Source: Phycicoccus sp. Root101 (GTDB lineage Bacteria > Actinomycetota > Actinomycetes > Actinomycetales > Dermatophilaceae). Taken from it: DNA of 39,654 nt. This document shows positions 15,772 to 23,507 of the stretch, piece after piece. Position 1 is the first letter of the stretch. Each line of letters starts with the position of its first letter. Below the pieces are notes generated by a model. That model was not told the origin of the DNA. It searched no databases and worked only from the letters and a program-made list of their open reading frames with translations. A program made the position numbers and the translations under genes. The stretch covers positions 59,210 through 98,863 of the forward strand of contig NZ_LMCM01000006.1 in assembly GCF_001426245.1 (NCBI RefSeq). Reading direction: 5' to 3'.

Positions 15772-16413
15772 TCAGCCGTTCGTGCGGTCGACGGCGGGGG
15801 AGGACATGGGCCGAGTATGGCGCTGCGCCGGGTCCGAGGGCGCGTCGAGTCCCACCGTGGTGTCCACGTGGAGGTCGGCGCGTGCCCGGGTGCCGTCCGC
15901 TGCATACAGCGCCTGCTCCTGGGCGGCCCAGCGGTCCCAGAACTCGGCGTAGCCGGGGTCGCGGGCGAGTCCGCGCTCCCGGCGCTGGGCCGGGTCGGCG
16001 TCGACCCACACGAGCACTGAGAGGAGCTCGCCGCCGGGCAGGGCGCCCGACCCGCACCCTTCGAGGACGACCACGTCGCCGGAGGCCTCGTGCCACTCCG
16101 CGTACGCGCCGGTTGACCAGTCCCACCGCCGGTAGCGGGCGGGCCGTCCTGCCAGCAGGGGGTCGACGACCCACTCGCGCACGCGCTCGGTGGAGGCGGC
16201 GAGCCCGTCCCACCCGGGGTAGAGGTCGTCCATGTGGATCGTGGGGGCGCCGAGCGCGTCCGCGACCTCGGCCGCCAGCGTCGTCTTCCCGGCACCGCTC
16301 GGACCGTCCACGGCGACGAGCCGCGTTCCCCCGCAACGGGGTCGGCTCGCGGCGACCCGCCGGACGATGCGGTCGACCGGGTCGACTCCGTCCATCTCGC
16401 GGCCGCCTGACAT
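15772..16413 (-). CDS. P-loop nucleoside/uridine kinase-like ATP-binding protein
   Basis: 213 residues. The P-loop GPSGAGKTT (residues 37-45) follows LVAVD. HMDDLYPGWDGL is the usual substrate-binding Asp-Asp motif of uridine kinase-like enzymes, and VVVLEGCGSG is the third strand. A possible lid region (DADPAQRRERG) follows. Related actinobacterial proteins are annotated as uridine kinase or (d)CMP kinase-like; the true substrate is not established. The ATG at 16413 is chosen because the -10 TAGGGT is 7 nt upstream and the N terminus then has normal length. It is divergent from hisF, only 31 nt away. It leads into the FUSC gene. Confidence 0.8.
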   Translation of the reverse strand: MSGGREMDGVDPVDRIVRRVAASRPRCGGTRLVAVDGPSGAGKTTLAAEVADALGAPTIHMDDLYPGWDGLAASTERVREWVVDPLLAGRPARYRRWDWSTGAYAEWHEASGDVVVLEGCGSGALPGGELLSVLVWVDADPAQRRERGLARDPGYAEFWDRWAAQEQALYAADGTRARADLHVDTTVGLDAPSDPAQRHTRPMSSPAVDRTNG

Positions 16414-16420
16414 GCGCCCC

Positions 16421-16426
16421 ACCCTA
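16421..16426 (-). promoter_or_regulatory. -10 element of the kinase-FUSC operon (TAGGGT), leaderless configuration
   Basis: On the minus strand TAGGGT is followed by 7 nt and the ATG at 16413. Only 6 bp separate it from the divergent hisF -10 at 16433-16438, so the two promoters share one very short region. Confidence 0.55.
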
Positions 16427-16432
16427 GATCGG

Positions 16433-16438
16433 TAGCCT
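16433..16438 (+). promoter_or_regulatory. -10 element of hisF (TAGCCT), leaderless configuration
   Basis: TAGCCT is followed by 6 nt and the hisF GTG at 16445. RNA polymerase bound here would contact DNA inside the first codons of the divergent kinase gene. Confidence 0.55.
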
Positions 16439-16444
16439 TCCCGG

Positions 16445-17218
16445 GTGAGTGTCGCCACCCGGGTCATCCCGTGCCTCGACGTCGACGCCGGCCGCGTGGT
16501 CAAGGGCGTCAACTTCGCGAACCTGCGCGACGCGGGGGACCCCGTGGAGCTGGCCAAGCTCTACGGCGAGCAGGGCGCCGACGAGCTGACCTTCCTCGAC
16601 GTGACGGCCAGCAGCGGCAACCGCGAGACGACGTACGAGATGGTGAGCCGCACCGCGGAGCAGGTGTTCATCCCGCTGACGGTCGGCGGGGGAGTGCGGA
16701 CGATCGCCGACGTCGACAGGCTGCTGCGCGCCGGCGCGGACAAGGTGGGGGTCAACACCGCGGCCATCGCGCGACCGGAGTTGATCGCCGAGATCGCCGA
16801 CCGCTTCGGTTCGCAGGTGCTCGTCCTGTCGGCCGACGTCCGGCGCCGCCGGGACGAGGCGGGCGCGTTGACCGGGGGCTTCGAGGTGACCACGCACGGG
16901 GGTCGGCAGGGCACCGGCATCGACGCGGTGGAGTGGTGCGCCCGCACGGCCGAGCTCGGTGCCGGCGAGATCCTGCTCAACTCGATGGACGCCGACGGCA
17001 CCAAGGACGGGTTCGACCTCGAGCTCATCGGGCTGGTCCGACCGGAGATCTCCATCCCCCTCATCGCCAGCGGCGGAGCCGGGCAGGTCGGTCACTTCGC
17101 CCCGGCGGTGCGGGCCGGCGCGGACGCCGTGCTGGCCGCCAGCGTCTTCCACTTCGGGGAGCTGACGATCGGTGACGTCAAGGACGCCCTGCGCGCGGAC
17201 GGTCTCGCCGTCCGCTGA
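16445..17218 (+). CDS. hisF: Imidazole glycerol phosphate synthase subunit HisF
   Basis: Cyclase half of the HisF-HisH complex. It uses ammonia released by HisH to make imidazole glycerol phosphate and AICAR. The 257-residue TIM barrel begins [19 protein letters not shown], with the catalytic Asp in CLDVD. The second catalytic Asp is in [14 protein letters not shown], and the phosphate sites are TVGGGVRT and IASGGAGQ. A small deviation is VLSADVR, where most homologues have Ile in place of the Ala. Neither hisH nor hisA/priA is adjacent. The GTG at 16445 lies 6 nt after a -10. A hairpin and duplicated segment lie past its end, where the convergent DUF1905 gene finishes. Confidence 0.95.
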   Translation: MSVATRVIPCLDVDAGRVVKGVNFANLRDAGDPVELAKLYGEQGADELTFLDVTASSGNRETTYEMVSRTAEQVFIPLTVGGGVRTIADVDRLLRAGADKVGVNTAAIARPELIAEIADRFGSQVLVLSADVRRRRDEAGALTGGFEVTTHGGRQGTGIDAVEWCARTAELGAGEILLNSMDADGTKDGFDLELIGLVRPEISIPLIASGGAGQVGHFAPAVRAGADAVLAASVFHFGELTIGDVKDALRADGLAVR

Positions 17219-17260
17219 AGCCGCCGGCCGTCGGCCACGTGCCCCCGCAGGGTGGGCGGC

Positions 17261-17275
17261 GGCGCAAGATGCGCC
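17261..17275. terminator. Hairpin between convergent hisF and DUF1905 gene
   Basis: GGCGCA-AGA-TGCGCC is a perfect 6-bp stem with a 3-nt loop, 43 nt after the hisF stop and 37 nt past the DUF1905 stop. It could act in both directions. No U-run. Confidence 0.45.
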
Positions 17276-17325
17276 GGATCGCCTCAGTCGAGCAGCTTGC
17301 GCCGGATCGCCTCAGTCGAGCAGCT
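17270..17325. repeat. Exact 28-bp tandem duplication (17270-17297 and 17298-17325)
   Basis: Both copies read TGCGCCGGATCGCCTCAGTC followed by GAGCAGCT. The match breaks at each end. One copy contains the last codons and stop of the minus-strand DUF1905 gene (LLD-stop); the other repeats the same LLD-stop downstream in another frame. The gene itself is intact. Confidence 0.97.
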
Positions 17326-17620
17326 CGAGGCGCACCGTGACGGGGTCGCCCTCCTCGATGCCCTCGGACGCACGGACGGCCTTCTTGACGGGCAGCACGT
17401 ACGAGCCGTCCTCGTCACCGGCCCCCGCACTCGGGAAGATCGAGGTGGTCCAGGTCGTGCTTCCCACCGTGGCCCGCACCCGGACCGACCCGAACCCGCG
17501 CGGTGGTCGGGGCCGCTCGCGCACGACCTCGGCAGCCTCGTCGTCCAGCGTGACGAAGTACCAGCTGTCGCGGGCACCCCACTCCCACAGCGGCCCCGTG
17601 AACCCGACCTGCTCGCCCAT
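17312..17620 (-). CDS. DUF1905 domain-containing protein
   Basis: 102 residues forming a small beta-barrel-like domain. The signature is EWGARDSWYFVTLDDEAAEVVRE, then FGSVRVRATVGSTTWTTSIFP, SYVLPVKKAVRASEGIEEGDPVTVRLELLD. This matches DUF1905, a family of unknown biochemical function that sometimes occurs fused to YdeI-like (OmdA) domains; here it stands alone. The ATG at 17620 lies 6 nt after a TACCCT -10. It is convergent with hisF. Its 3' end lies in the 28-bp tandem duplication. Confidence 0.82.
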   Translation of the reverse strand: MGEQVGFTGPLWEWGARDSWYFVTLDDEAAEVVRERPRPPRGFGSVRVRATVGSTTWTTSIFPSAGAGDEDGSYVLPVKKAVRASEGIEEGDPVTVRLELLD

Positions 17621-17626
17621 GGGTCA

Positions 17627-17632
17627 AGGGTA
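17627..17632 (-). promoter_or_regulatory. -10 element of the DUF1905 gene (TACCCT), leaderless configuration
   Basis: On the minus strand TACCCT is followed by TGACCC and the ATG at 17620. It lies in the 36-nt gap after the TIGR03085-type gene, so the two genes need not be one operon. Confidence 0.55.
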
Positions 17633-17656
17633 GGCCGCACCCCCGTCAGGGGCCGG

Positions 17657-18301
17657 TCAGCCGAGCCCGAGCTGCGCGCCCCAGAGGGCCTCGACCGCCT
17701 CGTCGCTGCCGGTGACCTCGACCTCGGCCACCCGGCGACGGCCGTAGGCCGCGAGCAGCAGCTCCACGGGCGAGCCCTCGAGGACGACGGTGCCGAGCTC
17801 GGTGGTGGAACGCGCGTGCAGGGACCTGCCGTCGGGATCGCGCAGGACGACGCCCACGGGGCTGCGGCGGAAGAGCAGCCGGCCCAGGCGGTTGAGCGAG
17901 CCCCACACGGCCCGTTCCTCCCGCAACGACATCGTGCGCCTCGGGCCGCGGGCCCCGTCGCCGCGCAGCACGTCCTCGTGGTGGATCACGAACTCCACGA
18001 GGTTCACGGCGTCGTCGAGCCGGGGGAGCCGCACCGGTGACCAGGCTGGTGGACCCGAGCGGACGAGGTCGACGAGCTCGGGCCACGGCTTCGCGGCATA
18101 CGCGGCCTGTCCCTCCTCGAGCCGGGAGGCGAGCGCGGGCACCCACACCCCGGGGGACAGGTCGGGGCGCCGGTCCCGGATGACGAGGTGCGCCGCGAGG
18201 TCGGCCGTCGTCCACGGGGAGCACAACGTCGGTGCGTCCGGCCCCGTCGCGAGGAAGGTGTCGCAGAGGGCGTCGCGCTCGAGGCGGGCGAGGTGGGTCA
18301 T
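17657..18301 (-). CDS. TIGR03085-type DinB/maleylpyruvate isomerase-like protein
   Basis: 214 residues. The N terminus LARLERDALCDTFLATGPDAPTLCSPWTTADLAAHLVIRDRRP is the DinB/MDMPI fold start, where the His of TTADLAAHL is a typical metal ligand. NLVEFVIHHEDVLRG provides a second His pair. A C-terminal small domain (VGVVLRDPDGRSLHARS...VVLEGSPVELLLAAYGRR) resembles the sterol-carrier-like domain found with these proteins. Members are probably mycothiol-dependent or metal-binding enzymes, but the function of this group is unknown. The ATG at 18301 lies 6 nt after CATGAT on the minus strand. Divergent from the ABC exporter. Confidence 0.78.
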   Translation of the reverse strand: MTHLARLERDALCDTFLATGPDAPTLCSPWTTADLAAHLVIRDRRPDLSPGVWVPALASRLEEGQAAYAAKPWPELVDLVRSGPPAWSPVRLPRLDDAVNLVEFVIHHEDVLRGDGARGPRRTMSLREERAVWGSLNRLGRLLFRRSPVGVVLRDPDGRSLHARSTTELGTVVLEGSPVELLLAAYGRRRVAEVEVTGSDEAVEALWGAQLGLG

Positions 18302-18307
18302 GTGCCC

Positions 18308-18313
18308 ATCATG
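18308..18313 (-). promoter_or_regulatory. -10 element of the TIGR03085-type gene (CATGAT), leaderless configuration
   Basis: On the minus strand CATGAT is followed by 6 nt and the ATG at 18301. The rest of the 95-nt divergent gap must hold the promoter of the ABC exporter, but no clear -10 was found for it. Confidence 0.45.
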
Positions 18314-18396
18314 CGTCCTGGCGGTCGGCGACGGCGCAGTCGGTGCCGCGTGAGAGGCTTCGGTGTTCCCACTCGTGCACCACCCGGAGGTTCCCT

Positions 18397-20265
18397 GTGT
18401 CCGTCGACGCCGCGCCGTCGCTGCGCCGCAGCCTCGGCATCGTGGGAGTCGGGATCCGCCGCGAGCCCCGCTGGTTCGGGCTGGCCGTGGCCGGAAGCGC
18501 CCTCTACGGCGTGATGACCGTGCTGACCGCCTGGGCCATCGGCAAGGTGACGCGGGAGCAGATCCAGCCCGCGGTCGCTGCCGGAGGCGTCACCGGTGCC
18601 CAGCTGTGGACGATCTTCGGCTGGGTGGCCGGCGTGGTCGTCGTCAACGTCGTCGGCGTCGTCATCCGCCGGGTCGCCGCCGGCTACACGATGTACAACG
18701 TGGCGGCCGGGTACCGCCGCGAGGTCACCCGCCAGTACCTGCGTCTTCCCCTGTCGTGGCACCACCGCCACCCGTCGGGGCAGCTGCTGTCGAACGCGAA
18801 CGCCGACGTCGAGGCGACCTGGAACGTGTTCGCCCCGCTGCCCATGGCGCTCGGCGTCATCATCATGCTCGTCGCGGGCATCGTGCAGATGGTGCTCGTC
18901 GACCCGGTCATGGCGATCATCGGCCTGACCGTGTTCCCCGCGCTGTTCCTCGCCAACATGGTCTTCCAGCGCTCGATGTCCCCCCGGGTGTCGCGCGCGC
19001 AGCAGCTGCGGGCCGAGGTCAGCGAGGTCGCCCACGAGAGCTTCGAGGCCGCCCTCATCGTCAAGTCGATGGGTCGCGAGGAGCAGGAGGCGCGACGCTT
19101 CGAGGAGGTCACCCGCCGCCTGCAGGCCGCGAACGTCGAGGTCGGCCGCACCCGTGGCACGTTCGACCCGGTCATCGAGTCGATCCCCACGCTCGGCACG
19201 CTCGCGGTGCTCGTCGTCGGCGCGCACCAGGTCGCGAACGGCGTGCTCGAGCCGGCGGCGGTCGTCCAGGTGGCCTACCTCATCTCGGTGCTCGCGTTCC
19301 CCGTGCGGGCGCTCGGCTGGGTGCTCGGGGAGCTGCCGCGCACCGTCGTCGGCTGGGACCGTGTCGACGCCGTCCTCAAGGCCCGTGGTGAGCTGGAGTT
19401 CGGCGACGAGTCGTTGGTCCGCACCGGCGCGGCGCGCTCCCGGCTGGACCACGTCGACTACTCCTACGACATCGTCGACGAGCACGGCGTGGAGTCGAAG
19501 TTCCAGGCCATCCACGACGTCAGCATCGACGTGGCCGCCGGGTCCACGGTGGCCCTCGTCGGCCCGACGGGGTCGGGCAAGTCGACGCTGACCAACCTCA
19601 CCCTGCGACTGGTCGACCCCGACCGTGGCGAGGTCACCCTCGACGGCACCGACCTGCGTCGCGTCGCCCGCGGCGGGGTGTCGTCGGTCGCGGCGCTCGT
19701 GCCCCAGCAGACGTTCATGTTCGACGACACCGTGCGGGGCAACATCACGCTCGGCCTCGACTTCACCGACGACGAGGTCTGGGCCGCGATCGAGGTCGCC
19801 CAGGCGACCGGGTTCGTCCAGGCCCTCGGCTCCGGACTCGACACCCGGGTGGGCGAGCGTGGCGCTTCCCTCTCCGGTGGTCAGCGTCAGCGGATCGCGT
19901 TGGCCCGGGCCATCATCCGTCGCCCCCAGCTGCTCGTCCTCGACGACGCGACGAGTGCCGTCGACCCCGCCGTGGAGCAGGCGATCCTGGCCGGCCTGCG
20001 CCGGTCCAGCGCCGGCACCACCGTCCTCGTGGTCGCCTACCGCATGTCGACCATCACCCTCGCCGACGAGATCGTCTACATCGAGCTGGGCCGGGTCGTC
20101 GACCACGGCACGCACCGCGAGCTCCAGGCGCGCTGCGCCGGCTACGAACGCCTCGTCACCGCCTACGCGCGGGAGGCCGCCGAGCGCGCCGCGGTCATCG
20201 CCGACGAGGAGGCCGCCCTCGCCGCCGACGTGGACAGCGCCGAGGAAGGGGTGGACGCACCATGA
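18397..20265 (+). CDS. ABC exporter half-transporter, degenerate-site subunit
   Basis: 622 residues. An N-terminal six-helix membrane domain (about 20-320, e.g. WFGLAVAGSALYGVMTVLTAW) is fused to a nucleotide-binding domain. Walker A is GPTGSGKST (389-397), the signature LSGGQ (492-496) and Walker B LLVLDD (512-517). Two catalytic positions differ from the norm: Asp517 stands where the catalytic Glu is expected, and Tyr548 (VAYRMST) replaces the H-loop His. These are hallmarks of the inactive-site half of heterodimeric exporters. GTG 18397 follows GGAGG (18386-18390) at 6-nt spacing. The stop overlaps the next gene's ATG (ATGA). A charged Ala/Glu-rich tail ends the protein. Substrate unknown. 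Confidence 0.9.
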   Translation: MSVDAAPSLRRSLGIVGVGIRREPRWFGLAVAGSALYGVMTVLTAWAIGKVTREQIQPAVAAGGVTGAQLWTIFGWVAGVVVVNVVGVVIRRVAAGYTMYNVAAGYRREVTRQYLRLPLSWHHRHPSGQLLSNANADVEATWNVFAPLPMALGVIIMLVAGIVQMVLVDPVMAIIGLTVFPALFLANMVFQRSMSPRVSRAQQLRAEVSEVAHESFEAALIVKSMGREEQEARRFEEVTRRLQAANVEVGRTRGTFDPVIESIPTLGTLAVLVVGAHQVANGVLEPAAVVQVAYLISVLAFPVRALGWVLGELPRTVVGWDRVDAVLKARGELEFGDESLVRTGAARSRLDHVDYSYDIVDEHGVESKFQAIHDVSIDVAAGSTVALVGPTGSGKSTLTNLTLRLVDPDRGEVTLDGTDLRRVARGGVSSVAALVPQQTFMFDDTVRGNITLGLDFTDDEVWAAIEVAQATGFVQALGSGLDTRVGERGASLSGGQRQRIALARAIIRRPQLLVLDDATSAVDPAVEQAILAGLRRSSAGTTVLVVAYRMSTITLADEIVYIELGRVVDHGTHRELQARCAGYERLVTAYAREAAERAAVIADEEAALAADVDSAEEGVDAP

Positions 20266-22043
20266 GCACCTCCATCGACGCCACCTCGGGCCTCGGCACG
20301 CTCGCGACCCTGCGCCGTGGGCTCGACCTCTCGCCCGAGCTGCGCCGCGGCCTGGGGGTCACCCTCGCCCTCGCCGCCGTCACGACGGTCGGTCGCGTCG
20401 TCGTCCCGTTCGTGGTCCAGAAGACCACCGACAACGGGCTGCTCGGCAAGAACGGCCCGGACCCCGGTCTCGTGACGCAGTACGTCCTGCTGGCCCTCAT
20501 CGCCGTGGCCGCGACAGCGGTCACCGCGTATGCCGTGAACGTGCGCCTGTTCCGCGCCTCCGAGGCGGGGCTGGCGACGCTGCGGCTGCGGGCGTTCCGC
20601 CACATCCACGACCTCTCGATGCTCACCCAGAACACCGAGCGCCGGGGGTCGATGGTCAGCCGCGTCACCAGCGACGTCGACACGATCTCGCAGTTCGTGC
20701 AGTTCGGCGGGATCATCCTCATCCTCAGCCTCGGCCAGATCGCCGTGGCCACGGCCCTGATGCTCTTCTACAGCCCGCTGCTGACGGCCGTCGTCTGGCT
20801 CTGCTTCGTGCCGTTGCTGTTCGTCATCCGCCGGTTCCAGGCGATCGTGGGCCGCGCCTACACCAAGGTCCGCGAGCGCGTGGGCGACCTGCTCGCAGCC
20901 GTCTCCGAGTCCGTCGTCGGTGCCGCGACCATCCGCGCCTACGGCGTGGAGGAGCGCACGGCGCACCGGATCGACACCGCCATCGAGGACCACCGGGCCG
21001 CGGCGATCGGTGCCCAGGTGCGCTCGGTCGTGGCCTTCTCCTCGGGGCAGCTCGTCGCCGGGCTGACGCTGGCCGTCGTCCTCGTCGTGGGGACCATCCA
21101 GGCGGTGCACGACGACCTGAGCCTCGGGCAGCTGCTGGCGTTCCTGTTCCTCGTCAACCTCTTCACCCAGCCGGTGCAGCAGGCCACCGAGATCCTCAAC
21201 GAGCTGCAGAACGCCGTCGCCGGCTGGCGCCGCGTGATCGGCGTGGTCGACACCCACGCCGACGTCGCCGACCCCGGCGACGCCGGGCAGGTGCTGCCGC
21301 GCGGTCCGATCACCGTCGAGTTCGACGACGTCTCGTTCGCCTACCCCGGCGGCGACACCGTCCTGCACGACGTCAGCCTGTCCATCGCTCCTCGGTCACG
21401 GGTGGCGATCGTCGGCGAGACCGGTTCGGGCAAGTCGACCCTGGCCAAGCTGCTCACACGCCTGATGGACCCGACCGACGGGACGGTCCGCATCGACGGC
21501 GTCGACCTGCGGGACGTGCGGTTCTCGTCCCTGCGCGAACGCGTGGTGCTCGTGCCGCAGGAGGGCTTCCTCTTCGACGCGACCCTGCGGGAGAACGTGC
21601 GCTTCGGCCGGCCCGACGCGACGGACGCCGACGTGACGCTGGCCATCACCGAGCTCGGGCTCGACGCCTGGCTCGCCGGCCTGCCGCAGGGCCTGGCCAC
21701 CGAGGTCGGGCAACGCGGCGAGTCGTTGTCGGCGGGGGAGCGTCAGCTGGTGGCGCTGGCCCGGGCCTACCTCGCGGACCCCGACCTGCTCGTGCTCGAC
21801 GAGGCCACCTCGGCCGTCGACCCCTCCACCGAGGTCCGGCTGCAGCGGGCCCTCGAAGGGCTCACCCGCGGGCGCACCTCGGTCGCGATCGCGCACCGCC
21901 TCTCCACGGCGGAGGCCGCCGACGAGGTCGTCGTCGTCGACCAGGGCCGCATCGTCGAGCGCGGGCCGCACCGTGACCTCGTGCGGGCCGGCGGCGTGTA
22001 TGCCGCGCTGCACGCCTCCTGGTCAGCCCAGCAACGCGGCTGA
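20262..22043 (+). CDS. ABC exporter half-transporter, canonical-ATPase subunit
   Basis: 593 residues with six membrane helices (about 25-320) and an ATPase domain. Walker A is GETGSGKST (385-393). Walker B LLVLDE ends with Asp513 and the normal catalytic Glu514. The H-loop IAHRLST holds His545. Its signature, however, is LSAGERQ (489-495) rather than LSGGQ. In a heterodimer this signature faces the degenerate Walker B of the partner, completing the classic asymmetric pair (as in TM287/288 or BmrCD). The ATG overlaps the partner's stop by 4 nt. Substrate unknown; drugs, lipids or peptides are possible for the family. Confidence 0.92.
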   Translation: MSTSIDATSGLGTLATLRRGLDLSPELRRGLGVTLALAAVTTVGRVVVPFVVQKTTDNGLLGKNGPDPGLVTQYVLLALIAVAATAVTAYAVNVRLFRASEAGLATLRLRAFRHIHDLSMLTQNTERRGSMVSRVTSDVDTISQFVQFGGIILILSLGQIAVATALMLFYSPLLTAVVWLCFVPLLFVIRRFQAIVGRAYTKVRERVGDLLAAVSESVVGAATIRAYGVEERTAHRIDTAIEDHRAAAIGAQVRSVVAFSSGQLVAGLTLAVVLVVGTIQAVHDDLSLGQLLAFLFLVNLFTQPVQQATEILNELQNAVAGWRRVIGVVDTHADVADPGDAGQVLPRGPITVEFDDVSFAYPGGDTVLHDVSLSIAPRSRVAIVGETGSGKSTLAKLLTRLMDPTDGTVRIDGVDLRDVRFSSLRERVVLVPQEGFLFDATLRENVRFGRPDATDADVTLAITELGLDAWLAGLPQGLATEVGQRGESLSAGERQLVALARAYLADPDLLVLDEATSAVDPSTEVRLQRALEGLTRGRTSVAIAHRLSTAEAADEVVVVDQGRIVERGPHRDLVRAGGVYAALHASWSAQQRG

Positions 22044-22136
22044 CGGGGCCTGCTCGCTGCCGGTCGTTCGCTGCCGGTCACGGCTGTCCACACCCGGGTG
22101 GGACGGTCCGCACTCGTGGCTGTCGGTGGGCTGTTG

Positions 22137-22142
22137 CATGAT
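22137..22142 (+). promoter_or_regulatory. Possible -10 element upstream of egtA (CATGAT)
   Basis: CATGAT in the 189-nt gap before egtA. The same hexamer precedes the TIGR03085-type gene. Transcription would start near 22148-22150, giving egtA an untranslated leader of about 85 nt. No clear -35. Confidence 0.4.
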
Positions 22143-22147
22143 GGGTG

Positions 22148-22198
22148 GTGGACGGCCTGGTCGACAGCCCGGTCGCCCCGATGACCCGCGGATCCTGA
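22148..22198 (+). CDS. Possible leaderless 16-codon leader peptide before egtA
   Basis: GTG 22148 lies 5 nt after the -10 CATGAT. The frame encodes MDGLVDSPVAPMTRGS with third positions nearly all G or C, then stops at TGA 22196-22198, which lies in the loop of the hairpin 22189-22207. The peptide has no Cys or His, so it does not look like a cysteine or histidine attenuator. It may be chance. Confidence 0.3.
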   Translation: MDGLVDSPVAPMTRGS

Positions 22199-22207
22199 GT
22201 GGATCCG
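22189..22207 (+). promoter_or_regulatory. Hairpin in the egtA leader
   Basis: CGGATCC-TGAGT-GGATCCG is a perfect 7-bp stem with a 5-nt loop, ending 11 nt before the egtA Shine-Dalgarno GAGGGG (22219-22224). It could influence egtA translation. No partner sequence for switching was identified. Confidence 0.5.
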
Positions 22208-22232
22208 GCCCGGACCGCGAGGGGCAGCACCA

Positions 22233-23507
22233 GTGAGCACGACAGCCGCACGACACTCCGCATCGCGCCATCCGAGCGGGGAGGACGATTCCACCCCGAT
22301 CGGCCTGGAGGACGCCCGCGCCCTCATCGAGGGTCTCGCCCTCGCCGACCTGCCGGTGGGCACCGTGGGCCTCGAGGTCGAGGGCCACGCCGTCGTCTGG
22401 GACGACCCCACGGCCCGGCCCTCGTTCGAGGTCCTGTCCGCGGTGGCCTCCCGGTGCGCCCAGCTCCCGGCGGGTGGGCGCACCAGCCTCGAACCCGGTG
22501 GCCAGGTCGAGGTCTCCTCCGCACCACACCCGGACATCGGCACCGCGCTGGTCGCCATGGCCCAGGACACCGCCCACCTGCGCGCAGCCCTGGCCGCCGA
22601 GGGACTCGGGTGGGCCCTGCTCGGCAGCGACCCCCTGCGACCGCCGCAACGGCTCAACCCCGCCCAGCGGTATGCCGCGATGGAGCGCTTCTTCTCGGCC
22701 AGCGGCCGCACCCGTGACCACGGCGCCACCATGATGTGTTCCACCGCCGCCCTCCAGGTGAACCTGCAGCCCGGGCACCCCGACCAGTGGTCCGACCGCG
22801 TCCGACGGGCTCAACGGCTCGGGCCGCTGCTCACCGCGATCAGCGGCAGCTCGGCCTACCTCGCAGGGCAGGACACCGGCTGGCACTCGGCCCGGCAACG
22901 AGCCTGGACCGGGCTGGGGGAGCTCCGGGCCGGGCCCATCGACGACCGCGACCCGGCGCGCGCCTGGGTCGAGCGTGCGCTCGAGGCGCCCGTGGTGCTC
23001 GCCCCGCCCCGGGCGACCGGGGTGCCGGACGACCGCCCCGCCCCGTCGTTGCGCGCGTGGATCACCGACCCCGGCGACTGGCCGGCGGCGACGGCCGCCG
23101 ACGTCCGCCGCCAGCTGACGACGTTGTTCCCGCCCGTGCGGTTGCGCGGGTGGCTGGAGCTGCGCTGCCTCGACTCCCTGCCCGATCGGTGGTGGCCCGC
23201 CGTGGCCGCGCTGACGACGTCGTGGATGGACGTCGAGGAGATCCACCCCGTCGTCGACCGGGCCGTCGCCGCCACGGCCGACCGGTGGCACGAGGCCGCG
23301 AGCGACGGCCTCGGCGACCCGGCCCTGGGACGGGCCGCCGCCACCTGTCTCGAGGCCGCACTGTCCGTGGTGCCCGAGGGCGTCCGGCCCGCGGTCGAGG
23401 AGCTCACCGACCTCGCGGTGGCGGGACGCAGTCCCGGCACCCTCATCGTCGACGACCTCCGCAGGCGGGGGCCTGCGGTCGTCCTGGAGGAGATGTCCCG
23501 TGCCTGA
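22233..23507 (+). CDS. egtA: Glutamate-cysteine ligase EgtA (ergothioneine biosynthesis)
   Basis: Makes gamma-glutamylcysteine, the sulfur donor used by EgtB. The 424-residue protein is of the GCS2/EgtA type: [14 protein letters not shown] (ATP/Glu-binding start), [46 protein letters not shown] and [13 protein letters not shown]. The C-terminal half is helical. GTG 22233 follows GAGGGG (22219-22224) at 8-nt spacing. The stop overlaps the egtB GTG by 8 nt, and egtC follows in turn, so the three form a coupled operon. The identification rests strongly on this context as well as on the motifs. Confidence 0.93.
   Translation: MSTTAARHSASRHPSGEDDSTPIGLEDARALIEGLALADLPVGTVGLEVEGHAVVWDDPTARPSFEVLSAVASRCAQLPAGGRTSLEPGGQVEVSSAPHPDIGTALVAMAQDTAHLRAALAAEGLGWALLGSDPLRPPQRLNPAQRYAAMERFFSASGRTRDHGATMMCSTAALQVNLQPGHPDQWSDRVRRAQRLGPLLTAISGSSAYLAGQDTGWHSARQRAWTGLGELRAGPIDDRDPARAWVERALEAPVVLAPPRATGVPDDRPAPSLRAWITDPGDWPAATAADVRRQLTTLFPPVRLRGWLELRCLDSLPDRWWPAVAALTTSWMDVEEIHPVVDRAVAATADRWHEAASDGLGDPALGRAAATCLEAALSVVPEGVRPAVEELTDLAVAGRSPGTLIVDDLRRRGPAVVLEEMSRA

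Noticed and set aside
16414-16557. Longer kinase start inside the hisF region
   Set aside because: It would overlap hisF by over 100 nt antisense, adds no family sequence, and ignores the -10 at 16426-16421.
17284-17640. Alternative 118-codon frame over the DUF1905 gene
   Set aside because: It ends with the copied LLD-stop of the 28-bp duplication in another frame. The main frame matches DUF1905 throughout.
22138-22236. 32-codon ORF from ATG 22138 whose stop overlaps the egtA GTG
   Set aside because: The overlap looks like coupling, but the ATG lies within the proposed -10 and has no ribosome site. Codon third positions are less gene-like than those of the alternative frame from 22148.
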